A DNA stretch of 64,000 bases. Origin: Echinicola jeungdonensis. GTDB lineage: Bacteria; Bacteroidota; Bacteroidia; Cytophagales; Cyclobacteriaceae. The DNA lies in the NCBI RefSeq assembly GCF_030409905.1, contig NZ_JAUFQT010000001.1, positions 2,130,001-2,194,000 on the forward strand, in the 5' to 3' direction. How positions within the stretch are numbered: position 1 is the stretch's first letter; the number at the start of each line of letters is the position of its first letter. The notes under the pieces are model-generated. The model was not told where the DNA came from. It worked only from the letters and a program-made list of their open reading frames with translations, and searched no databases. Positions 37,719 through 47,519 of the stretch are shown one piece after another. The position numbers and the translations under genes are program-made.

Positions 37719-38360
37719 ATGGAAAATAACTTGAAAAAGGAGTTTGCAGCTGAAGTAATCTGTCCAGAAAAAGAGGCCAAAAGCATTAAAACTTCAGACA
37801 TTCAGCTTTGGCAAGCATTTAAATCAGGAAATAACGCTGCTTTTTTGCAAATCTATGAGTCCCATTTCGACCAACTTTTTAGTTATGGTTTTAGAATTTG
37901 TAAGGATGAGGATCTGGTAAAAGACGCTATTCATGATGTGTTTTTCGAATTAAGGAAAAATGGTAAAACTATTGGTGAAACAGATTCTATCAAGTTCTAT
38001 CTCTTCAAATGTCTGAAAAGAAAAATCATTAAAGAGCTGACCTCCTGGTACAACAAACAGGAAAAACTGAATGAGCATATTCCTTTTGAAATCACATTTT
38101 CACATGAACATTTTTTAATCAACAGCCAGATTGATAAAGAGAAATCCCTGAAAATAAGCCAGGCCCTAAGTGAATTGTCTCCCAGAAAAAGAGAGGCCAT
38201 TTATTACCTTTATTATGAAGGCATGAGTTATGAACAAATCAAAGAATTGATGGATCTTTCCAATGCAAAATCCGCAAGGGATTTGGTCTATAAAGGGCTA
38301 AGGTCGCTTAGGGAAACAATTGGTTTTATGCCGGTGTTTTTCCTTTTTGGAATACAGTAA
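37719..38360 (+). CDS. ECF sigma factor of module 1
   Basis: 213 aa from ATG 37719 (MENNLKKEFAAEVICPEKEA); the frame is open to 37641 but the added residues look non-coding. Sigma region 2 is LFSYGFRICKDEDLVKDAIH with FFELRKN; region 4 is LSPRKREAIYYLYYEGMSYE, whose helix-turn-helix continues with QIKELMDLSNAKSARDL. A hydrophobic C-terminus (FMPVFFLFGI) is usual in this Bacteroidota group. It should direct transcription of the adjacent fecR-susC-susD genes when released by its FecR partner. The gap to fecR is 656 bases, which is unusually long. Confidence 0.9.
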   Translation: MENNLKKEFAAEVICPEKEAKSIKTSDIQLWQAFKSGNNAAFLQIYESHFDQLFSYGFRICKDEDLVKDAIHDVFFELRKNGKTIGETDSIKFYLFKCLKRKIIKELTSWYNKQEKLNEHIPFEITFSHEHFLINSQIDKEKSLKISQALSELSPRKREAIYYLYYEGMSYEQIKELMDLSNAKSARDLVYKGLRSLRETIGFMPVFFLFGIQ

Positions 38361-39016
38361 TTGGAGATATGAGACGATAGATTTTAGATATGAGAGCGGT
38401 CCAAGTTAGTAAACTTATTATCATCTCCCTTCAAAGTTTCTAAATGGTGGGATAGTCATGAACGGTTATTAGGGATGCACACTGAGCGGAATAGAAAGCT
38501 GATCGAGAATTGAAATTCCGATCCCTAATAATTGTGATTTGAAATCGACATAAAGGCATATATTCCTGAGACTGTTTCATAAGTGTTTCGTGCAATTGAC
38601 TAATAATATTTTATTCTAACGATTGAAAAATAGTGAATTAATAATTGGGAATGAACCTGCCTAATCATGGGAAACCATCGAATCCCTAATTCCCGGATAT
38701 CAAATCACTATCAACTATCCAATACAAACAAAATTTGCTTTAGTGGATTTTTAGTGATTTTGACTAATTTGACCGCTTCCATTATCACAAAAGTTTTAGA
38801 GAACTGGCAAAATTTCAGTTATAACCTAAACAAAAAAATGACATTGGACTTTAAGCTGTCGGCAGTTGACATCCATTGGAATAAAACAAGCTTCACCTGG
38901 CTCATAAGCCATATTTTTTAGGGTTTTGAAAATTTCTTTAAAAAAAGTTAAAAAATAAAGGCGTTGTTTGGGGAGTTTTCTGCTTTGACATGTAAACGGA
39001 GTAAAAAGAAATAAGA
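38361..39016. other. Long gap between sigma and FecR genes with nested hairpins
   Basis: In module 2 the same gap is 63 bases. Here bases 38925-39010 (AAAATTTCTTTAAAAAAAGT..., then GTTTGGGGAGTTTTCTGCTT) look like the usual AT-rich pre-fecR leader, so the preceding 560 bases look like added material. Within them TTATTAGGGAT (38466-38476) pairs with ATCCCTAATAA (38521-38531), and inside these CGGAAT (38487) pairs with ATTCCG (38515). A repeated AGATATGAGA stands near 38364-38394. An 84-aa frame at 38667 is not convincing. Confidence 0.45.
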
Positions 39017-40057
39017 ATGCCTCAAATAAAGGACCTTATAGAAGATCTAGAATTTATCAGGTGGGTAAAAAATCCAGAGGATAAGCTGCAGGAATATTGG
39101 CAAAACTGGATAGAAGCCAATCCTGATAGGATAGAGGATGTGAAATTAGCCAGGGAGGTAATTCTTGGTTTAAAATTTCCCTCAAAAAAGGCAAGTCCAG
39201 AGGTAAAAAAGGAAGTGCTCAATAAGCTACTCCAAGCTTCTCCTTCCGAGGAAGAAGAAAAAGAAAATAGCTATACCAAAAATAAATCCATAAAATGGAA
39301 GAGCTTTAACCAATGGGAAAAGATAGCTGCAATATTGGTGTTTGCCTTGATGCTGTCCTTATTAATTGGAAACCTTTCATTTTTTAAAGAAAAGCCTGCT
39401 CCAGTTCAGGCTTTGAAATGGATAAATAAAACCACCAATTATGGTGAAAAGCTTAATTTTAGATTGCCTGATGGTTCCATTGTCTGGTTGAACTCCGGGA
39501 GTAGTTTGGAATATCCCGCCTCCTTTGATTCCACCGTTAGATTAGTGAAACTCCATGGTGAAGGATTTTTTGAAGTAACTGAAGATAAAAATAAGCCCTT
39601 TAAGGTATTGTCAGAAAATTTGACCACGACAGCTTTAGGGACATCATTCAATATCAAAAGCTCCTATCAAAATGTGGTTATCGTTTCTTTGGTCACTGGA
39701 AAAGTACAAGTAGATGACCAATTGGACAATCAGCAATATTTGCTGAGCCCCGGTGAACAACTCGATTTTGACAATGAAAATAAAAAAGGGAAAATCTCCA
39801 ATTTTGATTTGGAGGCAGTTCAAAGTTGGAGAAAGGGGAAACTGGTTTTTCAAAAAGCTACCTTCCAGAAAGTAAAGGAAGATTTGGAAAGGTGGTATGG
39901 AGTTTCCATTCAAGTGGAAGGACAACCTTCACAATCCTGGAGATTTAATGGAGAGTTTGAGAACCAGATCCTGGATGTGATTTTGATGAGTATGTCCAAT
40001 ATTGAGGATTTCAGCTATAAAATCGACAAAAAAGAAGTTCAAATAAATTTCAATTAA
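39017..40057 (+). CDS. FecR-type anti-sigma/signal transducer of module 1
   Basis: 346 aa. A cytoplasmic N-terminus (about 100 residues) is followed by one membrane helix (IAAILVFALMLSLLIGNLSF, about 104-123). The periplasmic FecR domain then shows KLNFRLPDGSIVWLNSGSSL, LHGEGFFEVTEDKNKPFKVL and TTALGTSFNI. The C-terminal DUF4974-like part (about 275-345) is WYGVSIQVEGQPSQSWRFNG. It is expected to sense the STN domain of the SusC protein and release the sigma factor. It is followed by susC after 172 bases. Confidence 0.92.
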   Translation: MPQIKDLIEDLEFIRWVKNPEDKLQEYWQNWIEANPDRIEDVKLAREVILGLKFPSKKASPEVKKEVLNKLLQASPSEEEEKENSYTKNKSIKWKSFNQWEKIAAILVFALMLSLLIGNLSFFKEKPAPVQALKWINKTTNYGEKLNFRLPDGSIVWLNSGSSLEYPASFDSTVRLVKLHGEGFFEVTEDKNKPFKVLSENLTTTALGTSFNIKSSYQNVVIVSLVTGKVQVDDQLDNQQYLLSPGEQLDFDNENKKGKISNFDLEAVQSWRKGKLVFQKATFQKVKEDLERWYGVSIQVEGQPSQSWRFNGEFENQILDVILMSMSNIEDFSYKIDKKEVQINFN

Positions 40058-40229
40058 TAATTCAATCAAAATCCAAAATGCCATGTCAAAAATAACCGCC
40101 AACACCTCCTAATTAAAGGCCAACATATAAGGCTAAAAAAAGCGGTCCCAAGGAGGATTAAACATTGGGGAATGGGCAATCTCCCTAGGACCGGGTCTAA
40201 ATGAATGTATCAATAAACCAATCAAAATT

Positions 40230-43200
40230 ATGAAAATTAATTTACTAAAGACAATCTATATGTTGTCCAAGTATTTCTTATATGGGTTTTCGATCCAATT
40301 ATTGGTTCTCAACTTTGTCATGGCCTCGGAAGTCAAGGGGCAATACAAGTCTATTGATGAGGTCCAGGTTAGGATAGAAAAGAAAAATCTTTCTTTAACG
40401 GATTTTTTTCAAACGATTGAAAAACAAACCCAATTTAACTTCCTGTATGACCAAAAGCAGGTCAATGGAAAGACTAAAGTTCAAATTGTAAGAAAAAACG
40501 GGACCGTTGAAAGCTATTTGAAAGAGGTGGGGGCACAGGCGAAACTAAGTTTCCGCCAGGTGAACAATAGCATAGATACCAAACCTCAAATTAATGAGAA
40601 AGCTCCTACTGAACCTGTGGATGCTGTTTTCAAGGTCGTCACAGGAACGGTGTCCGATCATAATGGAGAGCCACTTCCCGGAGCTTCTGTTTTGATAAAA
40701 GGTACTTCAACTGGAACTGTAACCGATTTGGATGGTAAATATTCCATCAATGTGGATCAGGGGAAAGTATTGGTTTTTTCCTTTATTGGTTACGGAAGCA
40801 AAGAAATCACCGTTGGCAATGCCAGTGAAATAAATGTGGTCCTTTCAGAAGACATGTCTTCTCTTGGTGAAGTGGTGGTTGTCGGGTATGGTACTCAGAA
40901 AAAGGCCAATATCACAGGATCCATTGCCCAGATTGAACCTGAAAATTTAACAGAAAGACCCATCCAAAGAGTGGATCAGGCCTTGGTCGGTCAAATGGCC
41001 GGTGTGAGGGTAAAACAAACTTCTGGTGTTCCAGGTCGTGGTTTTGATGTCCAGGTAAGAGGTGTTGGGTCCATTACTGCCAACAACCAACCCCTTTATG
41101 TGATTGACGGTTTTCCACTGGAAAGTTCAGGAGGAAATCCAATGGACAATATCAGTCCAAACGATATTGAGTCCATTCAAGTGTTAAAAGATGCCTCTGC
41201 AGCAGCTATTTACGGTTCCAGGGCATCTAATGGTGTGGTTATTATCAATACCAAAACAGGTAAGGAGGGCAAAGCCAAAATCAATTTTAACTCCTATGTG
41301 GGTTGGAATGAAACTGTGAAGAAACTCGACGTTTTAAGTCCTACAGAGTGGATTGACAGGGCCACTGAAATGATCAATACCCAATGGGAAAACTCAGGTG
41401 AAGGTAGATCAGCTTCTCAGTCTCTAGCAGAAAGGGAGGCTATCCTGGGAGGATTTAACAGGAATTATATGTATGACCCTCGATGGATGCAGGAAGGTTA
41501 TCCCGGGCTAAGACTGGTAGAATGGCAAGATCATTTGTTTAGGAAAGGGTTGGTTCAGAACTATCAATTGAGTGCCAGCGGTGGAAATGATTTTGTGAAA
41601 TACTTCGTTTCTGGTGATTATATGGACCAGGAGGGTATTGCCGTAGGAGTAAATTATAAAAGATATTCTACCCGTGCCAATGTAGAAATCCAGGCCAATG
41701 AAAAATTGAAATTTGGATTGAACCTAAGCCCCTCTTATTCCATTTTGGATGATCCAGGAGTTGAAGGTAAAGATGCCATCACCCATACTACTGTAGGTAT
41801 GGCCCCGGTTGTAGAAGAAGAGGCCGGACTTTTGACCGGTATAGGAGATGTCCCCTTGTACACTTGGGCTAGTTCAAGGCTCAGTCCTATTGCCTACGCC
41901 AGAAGAAGACTTAACCAAACCACGATTTTCAGAAATTTGGCCACTGTATATGGGGAATATGAATTTACAAAAGGATTGGCTTTCAAGAGTACCCTGAATG
42001 TGGATAATGTAGATCAGCAAAATAAAAATTATACTCCTGCTGAGATCACCAGAAACCGCCAGACCTCTGGTGGATTCAATGGCTACAGAAAGTTGACTTT
42101 TGTGAATGAAAACACCCTTTCCTTCAATAGGACCTTTAATGAAGACCACAATCTTAATGCGGTGGTTGGGATGTCTTATAATTTCAACAAGCGTAACACC
42201 TACCAAATGAGCGGTAATTTTGATGTAGAAGGAATTACCACTTTGAATGCTGCCATCATAAATGCAGGAAGCACTAATACAACTGAAACCCAAAGTACGC
42301 TGGTATCTTATTTTGGTAGGGTACAATATGATTATTTAGGTAAATACCTGATCTCAGCTTCTGCACGTAGAGATGGATCTTCAAGGTTTGGTCAAGATAC
42401 CAAATGGGGTTTCTTCCCTTCCCTTTCCTTAGGTTGGAGATTATCCGATGAGGATTTTATGCAGGGACTTGATGCGGTAAGCGATTTGAAAATAAGGGGT
42501 AGCTGGGGGCTATCCGGAAATAACGGCATTGGGGATTATTCCCATATTGCTACCCTTGATTTTGCCAATTATTCTTATGGAGGAACCCTGGCTAATGGCT
42601 TGATCCCAGGAAACTTTCCAAACTCCGGACTTGGTTGGGAGGAATCAGAAATGACCAATATCGGTTTTGACCTGGGAATTTTGGAAAACAGGTTTTATAC
42701 CTCCTTTGATTATTACTGGAAAAATAATACCAATCTATTGTTGAATATTCCTGTTCCATCTGCCACTGGTTTTACCACTGCCTTGACCAATATCGGTGAA
42801 GTGCTGAACAAAGGTTGGGAATGGGAGTTAACCAGCAGGAACATAACCGGGCAATTTGAGTGGACTACTAATTTGAACCTCAGTCATAATACCAATGAGG
42901 TAAAACAATTAGGCCCTGAAAATACCCCGATCCTTGGTGGTAGTTTTGATATTAATCACCGGATTACCATGGTGGGTGAGCCTATGAATACCCTTTACCT
43001 GGTTCAAAATATTGGTATCCTTACCCAGGAGGAAATCGATAATGGAGCAGCACTTTATGGAAATCAGGAAGCCGGTGACCCTCAATATTTGGATGCCAAT
43101 GGTGATGGGGTGATCGACCCTGATGACAGAATTTTGTCCGGTGCACCTACACCTGATTATATCTGGGGGCTTACCAATAATTTCAGCTATAAAGGATTTG

Positions 43201-43640
43201 ACCTCAATATTTTAGTACAGGGACAATGGGGTGGTTTGATTTATTCCACTTTTGGCCGTGCTATGGACCGTCCAGGAATGGGCTACGTTGAAAACACCCT
43301 TGGAAGACACCGAAACAGGTGGAGATCTCCTGAAAACCCTGGAGATGGAGAAACCGGTAAAGCAGTATCCAGCTTTGGCAGGATCAAAAATACCGATTGG
43401 TTGTATTCTTCAGATTATTGGAGAATCCGAAACATCACTTTGGGTTATGATCTTGGAAGGATTATTGAAAACAAAAATCTCCTTTCTGGAGGCAGGGTTT
43501 ATGTTACCGCAGAAAACTTTTTTGGAGATGATAAATACACAGGAGGTTTTAACCCAGAAGCGGTGAATAATAATGGGGATGACTATGGTGCTTTTCCATT
43601 ATCGAAATCAGTTGTTTTTGGTGTAAACCTTAAGTTCTAA
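40230..43640 (+). CDS. SusC-type TonB-dependent transporter of module 1
   Basis: 1136 aa outer-membrane beta-barrel. Signal region 1-35. The STN signalling domain lies about 51-112 (LTDFFQTIEKQTQFNFLYDQ). A CarboxypepD_reg-like domain follows, about 137-207 (VTGTVSDHNGEPLPGASVLI). The TonB-box/plug start is LGEVVVVGYGTQKKANITGS. The plug has VLKDASAAAIYGSRASNGVV, a SusC hallmark, and the barrel ends with a terminal Phe (VVFGVNLKF). It probably imports pectin oligosaccharides with the SusD below. The STN domain indicates regulation through the FecR/sigma pair. Confidence 0.96.
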   Translation: MKINLLKTIYMLSKYFLYGFSIQLLVLNFVMASEVKGQYKSIDEVQVRIEKKNLSLTDFFQTIEKQTQFNFLYDQKQVNGKTKVQIVRKNGTVESYLKEVGAQAKLSFRQVNNSIDTKPQINEKAPTEPVDAVFKVVTGTVSDHNGEPLPGASVLIKGTSTGTVTDLDGKYSINVDQGKVLVFSFIGYGSKEITVGNASEINVVLSEDMSSLGEVVVVGYGTQKKANITGSIAQIEPENLTERPIQRVDQALVGQMAGVRVKQTSGVPGRGFDVQVRGVGSITANNQPLYVIDGFPLESSGGNPMDNISPNDIESIQVLKDASAAAIYGSRASNGVVIINTKTGKEGKAKINFNSYVGWNETVKKLDVLSPTEWIDRATEMINTQWENSGEGRSASQSLAEREAILGGFNRNYMYDPRWMQEGYPGLRLVEWQDHLFRKGLVQNYQLSASGGNDFVKYFVSGDYMDQEGIAVGVNYKRYSTRANVEIQANEKLKFGLNLSPSYSILDDPGVEGKDAITHTTVGMAPVVEEEAGLLTGIGDVPLYTWASSRLSPIAYARRRLNQTTIFRNLATVYGEYEFTKGLAFKSTLNVDNVDQQNKNYTPAEITRNRQTSGGFNGYRKLTFVNENTLSFNRTFNEDHNLNAVVGMSYNFNKRNTYQMSGNFDVEGITTLNAAIINAGSTNTTETQSTLVSYFGRVQYDYLGKYLISASARRDGSSRFGQDTKWGFFPSLSLGWRLSDEDFMQGLDAVSDLKIRGSWGLSGNNGIGDYSHIATLDFANYSYGGTLANGLIPGNFPNSGLGWEESEMTNIGFDLGILENRFYTSFDYYWKNNTNLLLNIPVPSATGFTTALTNIGEVLNKGWEWELTSRNITGQFEWTTNLNLSHNTNEVKQLGPENTPILGGSFDINHRITMVGEPMNTLYLVQNIGILTQEEIDNGAALYGNQEAGDPQYLDANGDGVIDPDDRILSGAPTPDYIWGLTNNFSYKGFDLNILVQGQWGGLIYSTFGRAMDRPGMGYVENTLGRHRNRWRSPENPGDGETGKAVSSFGRIKNTDWLYSSDYWRIRNITLGYDLGRIIENKNLLSGGRVYVTAENFFGDDKYTGGFNPEAVNNNGDDYGAFPLSKSVVFGVNLKF

Positions 43641-43658
43641 TAAAAAAAGACCAATCTT

Positions 43659-45173
43659 ATGAAAAAGTTTAATTTATTATATATCGTCTTGATAGGACTG
43701 GTGACCGGAACTATTTCTTCCTGTGAAAGTAAGCTGGACCAGTCTCCGATTTCCTCCTTGGGTTCTAACGCCTTTTATCAAAATGAGGAAGATTTCATTA
43801 CAGCCCTTTCTGGGGTGTACAATGGCCTGAATGCTTATCCCATCAATCATTTTGAATTGAGTGAGGTGCGTTCGGATAATATTTATACACCTGGGACTGC
43901 AGGTGTGAGGGATTATAACCTGATAAATAATTTCAATAGAAACCTAGAGGCCACCAGCATAATGAGCGATACTTGGAATGGCCTTTATAACAATATCATG
44001 AGGGCCAATACCCTTTTGGCCAATCTAAGTGCTGATGTGGTGCAAGATGAAGATTTGCGTACCAGGATTGAAGGTGAAGCAAAATTCCTTAGAGCCTTGT
44101 TCTACTTTGATCTTGTGAGGTTTTACGGAAAAGTACCGGTTTTTGACCAGCCAGTAACCCCATTGGAAGCTCTAGAAATTGGAAGAAGCGAAGTTCCTGT
44201 TGTTTATGATTTGATCATTTCGGACTTGGAGTTTGCCATAACCAACCTTCCACCTAATTATACAAGTGCTGCCGATTTTGGAAGGGCAACCTCCCATGCG
44301 GCAAGAGGAATGCTTGCAAGGGTTTATATGACTCGTTCCGGACCACAAGTCCACCCTGCTGGACCGGCCCTTGGCACGAATGAATGGGGTGAAGCCCTAG
44401 AGCAATTGGATGCCATTATTGACAGTGATCAATTTGACCTGGTGGACAATTATGCGGATATATTTGCTTATGATAATGAAAACAATGAGGAGATAGTTTT
44501 TGATATCCAATTCCTCAGTGGAGGTCAAGGTGTAGGTGGTGAATATGTACAATACCATTATCCGGAAGCCTTTGGTCGTTCTAATGGGATTCCATTTGCT
44601 GGGGGAACTTTTCCTGACGCGCCAAAAACAGTTTCTGCTGATGTGATGGATTCATTCAATGATGCCGATGTAAGGGATGATTTCTCGGTATGGGTTAATT
44701 ATTTCGATACCAACGGGAATTTGGTCCAAGACCGCTTTATCAAAAAGTATTTGGATTTGGACAACCTGGGCGTAGACCGTTTTGACTTTGAATTGAATTT
44801 CCCGGTAATCCGCTATTCAGACATTCTGTTGATGAAAGCGGAAGCTTTAAGCCAAAGTGGAGGAAATCAATTGGAAATAGATGCCTTGGTCAACCAGGTC
44901 AGAAACCGGGCAGGAATCACTTTACCATTGATAGGGGTGAGCTATGAGCAAATTATGGAGGAAAGAAGGAGAGAGTTTATTGGTGAAGGATTGAGATGGC
45001 ATGATCTGGTTCGGTCCGGAATGGCCATTGATACCATGACCGAATGGGTTGAAGAGGAAGATGATGCCAATAAAATCGCTACAGATATAAATTCTGATGA
45101 CCTTATCTACGCAGTTCCTCTTAACCAATTGGATGTTAAAGAAGGTCTATATCAACAAAATCCTGGTTATTAA
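43659..45173 (+). CDS. SusD/RagB-type surface glycan-binding lipoprotein of module 1
   Basis: 504 aa. Lipobox ISSC (Cys22). The SusD start LDQSPISSLGSNAFYQNEED and the TPR-type segments FLRALFYFDLVRFYGKVPVF and HAARGMLARVYMTR are typical. The C-terminal signature is PVIRYSDILLMKAEAL with EERRREFIGEGLRWHDLVRSG. It binds sugar chains and acts as the lid of the SusC channel. It is 18 bases after susC, so co-translation is likely. Three terminator hairpins follow. Confidence 0.96.
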   Translation: MKKFNLLYIVLIGLVTGTISSCESKLDQSPISSLGSNAFYQNEEDFITALSGVYNGLNAYPINHFELSEVRSDNIYTPGTAGVRDYNLINNFNRNLEATSIMSDTWNGLYNNIMRANTLLANLSADVVQDEDLRTRIEGEAKFLRALFYFDLVRFYGKVPVFDQPVTPLEALEIGRSEVPVVYDLIISDLEFAITNLPPNYTSAADFGRATSHAARGMLARVYMTRSGPQVHPAGPALGTNEWGEALEQLDAIIDSDQFDLVDNYADIFAYDNENNEEIVFDIQFLSGGQGVGGEYVQYHYPEAFGRSNGIPFAGGTFPDAPKTVSADVMDSFNDADVRDDFSVWVNYFDTNGNLVQDRFIKKYLDLDNLGVDRFDFELNFPVIRYSDILLMKAEALSQSGGNQLEIDALVNQVRNRAGITLPLIGVSYEQIMEERRREFIGEGLRWHDLVRSGMAIDTMTEWVEEEDDANKIATDINSDDLIYAVPLNQLDVKEGLYQQNPGY

Positions 45174-45209
45174 TCCAGGTATTATTTGAGGTTTTTGTTA
45201 ATTATGAAT

Positions 45210-45240
45210 AAACCATCCCTCTTTGGGGGATGGTTTTATT
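45210..45240 (+). terminator. First terminator after susD of module 1
   Basis: AACCATCCC (45211-45219) pairs with GGGATGGTT (about 45228-45236) followed by TTATTT. It lies 37 bases after the susD stop codon and is its proper terminator. Confidence 0.8.
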
Positions 45241-45350
45241 TGGAGTTCAATATTATTTATTAAACGCAAAAAAATCTTACTTTCATCATCCTTTTGGGGA
45301 GTTGGAGTTTCGAATAAAATTATAATTGTGAATGGGTTTAAACAGCCATA

Positions 45351-45381
45351 AAACCAGCTCTTAATAAGGGCTGGTTTTTTT
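45351..45381 (+). terminator. Second, orphan terminator hairpin
   Basis: AAACCAGC (45351-45358) pairs with GCTGGTTT (45370-45377) followed by T. GGGTTTAAAC at 45334 precedes it. There is no ORF between it and the first hairpin. Confidence 0.75.
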
Positions 45382-45539
45382 ATTAATGGGGGAGAAATTA
45401 AGGTGATTTTGGAGCCCTATTCTTTAGTTTTTCCAAATACATTTATTATTGTAATACTAGCAATACCCTTGCATTTAGGGACTTTTGGGTAGTCGAATGG
45501 TCCGTAAAAATCACTTTGTCGGGAAAATTTTTCGTTAAT

Positions 45540-45554
45540 AACAGTATAGTACAG
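45540..45554 (+). promoter_or_regulatory. Copy 3 of the AACAGnnyAGTACAG motif
   Basis: AACAGTATAGTACAG, one base different from the 37244 copy. GGGGTTTATT and a terminator follow about 85-100 bases later, as in the 37 kb region. Confidence 0.35.
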
Positions 45555-45655
45555 AATAATATTCTTTTTAATAAAATTTACCTTGGTCATCTATCAATTT
45601 ATTAGCCTTGGGCGAATTGACTTAAGGCTTTAATAATAAGGGGTTTATTATTGGA

Positions 45656-45686
45656 AAAGCAGTTTTCTATGAGGACTGCTTTTTTT
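45656..45686 (+). terminator. Third, orphan terminator hairpin
   Basis: AAAGCAGT (45656-45663) pairs with ACTGCTTT (45675-45682) followed by T. GGGGTTTATT at 45640 precedes it. It lies about 480 bases after susD and 390 before GH28. Confidence 0.75.
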
Positions 45687-46074
45687 GATATGATAGATGA
45701 GAAAATTTGCCAGGGATACCTAATCTCCTGTTTTTCCATCTTAGATGAAGAAAACAAATTTTAATTTCTAAGTGAAATATTAAATCATTTTGAATTTTTA
45801 CCAATAGTAGGTTTTTAATCTGAATTTGGGAGTCTTTGCCATCCAGTGCAGACAGCGGTTTTTTTTCTCAAAACAATTGGGATGTCTTTCCCACAGTATA
45901 AATCAGCACACATTTGATCTAATAATTGAATAAATTTGATCAAAACCTTGCCTGGTTTGTAAAGGCATGAATCGCCTTTAAAGTTAAATTCAAATTTTAC
46001 ATAAACCATAAGCCTTCATCCAAAGTATACCCTGTTAGGTTTAGTGGGTGATGGGTTTGAAATTTAATAAACTC

Positions 46075-47445
46075 ATGAATAAGAATATTTTATTATCCCT
46101 TTTGGGATTGATTATGTTGGTAGCTTCCTGTGCTGAAAAAAAGCAACAGGTTTTGATCAATGAAATCCAGGTGGAAGCACCATTTGAAATGCCAGCCATA
46201 AAAGTGCCTGATTTTTCTCAAGTGGACCGTTTCCCTATTACCGAATTTGGGGCAAAAAAAGAGGATAAGTTCGCCAACTCCCAGGCAATTGCAGCCGCCA
46301 TTGATAAAGCCAATAAAAATGGTGGAGGGGTAGTGGTCATTCCTGAAGGGGAATGGTTGACCGGAAAGGTCCATTTGAAAAGCAATGTCAATCTTCACCT
46401 TGAAAAAGGAGCCACCTTATTGTTTTCAGAAAACCCTGAAGACTACCTACCAGCTGTACAAACTACCTGGGAAGGAATGGAATGCTACAACTATTCCCCA
46501 TTGATCTATGCTTTTGAATGCGAAAATGTAGCCATTACTGGAGAGGGGAAATTGGAAGCCAAAATGGATACCTGGAGGGATTGGTTTGATAGACCCAGAC
46601 CTCATATGGAAAGCTTGAAAAGACTATACAACTTGGCTGCCAAGGATGTGCCTGTTGAAGAACGTCAATTTGTTAACGACTCCTCTGATTTCAGGCCCCA
46701 ATTTATTCAGTTCAACCGTTGCCAAAATGTATTGTTGGAAGGAGTGAAGATCAGAAACAGCCCATTCTGGGTGATCCATCCATTTATGTCTAAGGATGTA
46801 GTGATCCGAAAAGTGGACGTATTTGCCCATGGACATAATAATGATGGGGTGGATCCTGAAATGAGTCAGAATTTGCTGATAGAAGATTGTGTATTTGACC
46901 AGGGTGATGATGCCATTGCTGTGAAATCGGGAAGAAACCAGGATGCCTGGAGATTGAATATGCCTACCAAAAATGTTGTCATCAGAAATTGTCTTGTGAA
47001 AAACGGCCATCAACTTTTGGCTATAGGAAGTGAGCTTTCCGGAGGGGTGGAAAATGTGTATATGGAAAATTGCGAGGTGAAAGATGGGGCTAAATTAAAC
47101 CATCTGCTCTTTATCAAAACCAATGAAAGACGAGGTGGTCATGTCTCCAATATCCATATGAAAAACATTAAATGTGGAAAGATAGATAAAGGAGTTTTGG
47201 GAATAGAAACCGATGTGCTTTACCAATGGGGTGATTTGGTGCCGACTTACGAAAGAAGGTTGACACCGATCAAGGATATTTACATGACCAATGTGGGAGC
47301 AGCAGATGTGGAATTTATTTCAAGAATCAAAGCTGAAGAAGAGCAGCCAGTTGATAATGTACATTTGAAAAATATTCAGGTGAAAGAAGTAAGAGGGGAG
47401 GAAAATATTCACGATAATGTGAATAACTTCAGTTTGGAGAACTAG
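46075..47445 (+). CDS. GH28-family lipoprotein with changed active-site motif
   Basis: 456 aa from ATG 46075, which places the lipobox LVASC well. The beta-helix has NNDG (Asp257) and QGDDAIAVKSG (Asp278, Asp279) intact and the His of NGHQ at 312. The usual GHG is thus GHQ, and the RIK triad is FIK (NHLLFIKTNERRGG), so the substrate-binding Arg is missing. That suggests a different subsite, perhaps rhamnogalacturonan-specific, rather than classical polygalacturonase; this is inference. It opens the operon-like run CE12, fused esterase, GH106, GH28. Confidence 0.88.
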   Translation: MNKNILLSLLGLIMLVASCAEKKQQVLINEIQVEAPFEMPAIKVPDFSQVDRFPITEFGAKKEDKFANSQAIAAAIDKANKNGGGVVVIPEGEWLTGKVHLKSNVNLHLEKGATLLFSENPEDYLPAVQTTWEGMECYNYSPLIYAFECENVAITGEGKLEAKMDTWRDWFDRPRPHMESLKRLYNLAAKDVPVEERQFVNDSSDFRPQFIQFNRCQNVLLEGVKIRNSPFWVIHPFMSKDVVIRKVDVFAHGHNNDGVDPEMSQNLLIEDCVFDQGDDAIAVKSGRNQDAWRLNMPTKNVVIRNCLVKNGHQLLAIGSELSGGVENVYMENCEVKDGAKLNHLLFIKTNERRGGHVSNIHMKNIKCGKIDKGVLGIETDVLYQWGDLVPTYERRLTPIKDIYMTNVGAADVEFISRIKAEEEQPVDNVHLKNIQVKEVRGEENIHDNVNNFSLEN

Positions 47446-47519
47446 AAACAAAATTATTTAAGAAAAGAAAAAGTATCAACAGGGGAGAGGTAAAGTGTTT
47501 CCTATTAATATAATAAACA

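Larger units (their letters stand above)
45382..46074. other. Gene-free region upstream of GH28
   Basis: No credible ORF. It contains motif copy 3 (45540), an orphan terminator (45656) and a small hairpin TAAAGGC...GCCTTTA at 45960-45980. These may belong to one or more small transcripts. Confidence 0.45.

Noticed and set aside
38667..38921. 84-aa frame in the sigma-FecR gap
   Set aside because: Low-complexity, odd composition (many Asn, Ser, Thr), no recognisable motif, and it ends at the AT-rich fecR leader; more likely non-coding.
45960..45980. TAAAGGC...GCCTTTA as a terminator
   Set aside because: Seven-base stem without a following T run; only a weak hairpin.
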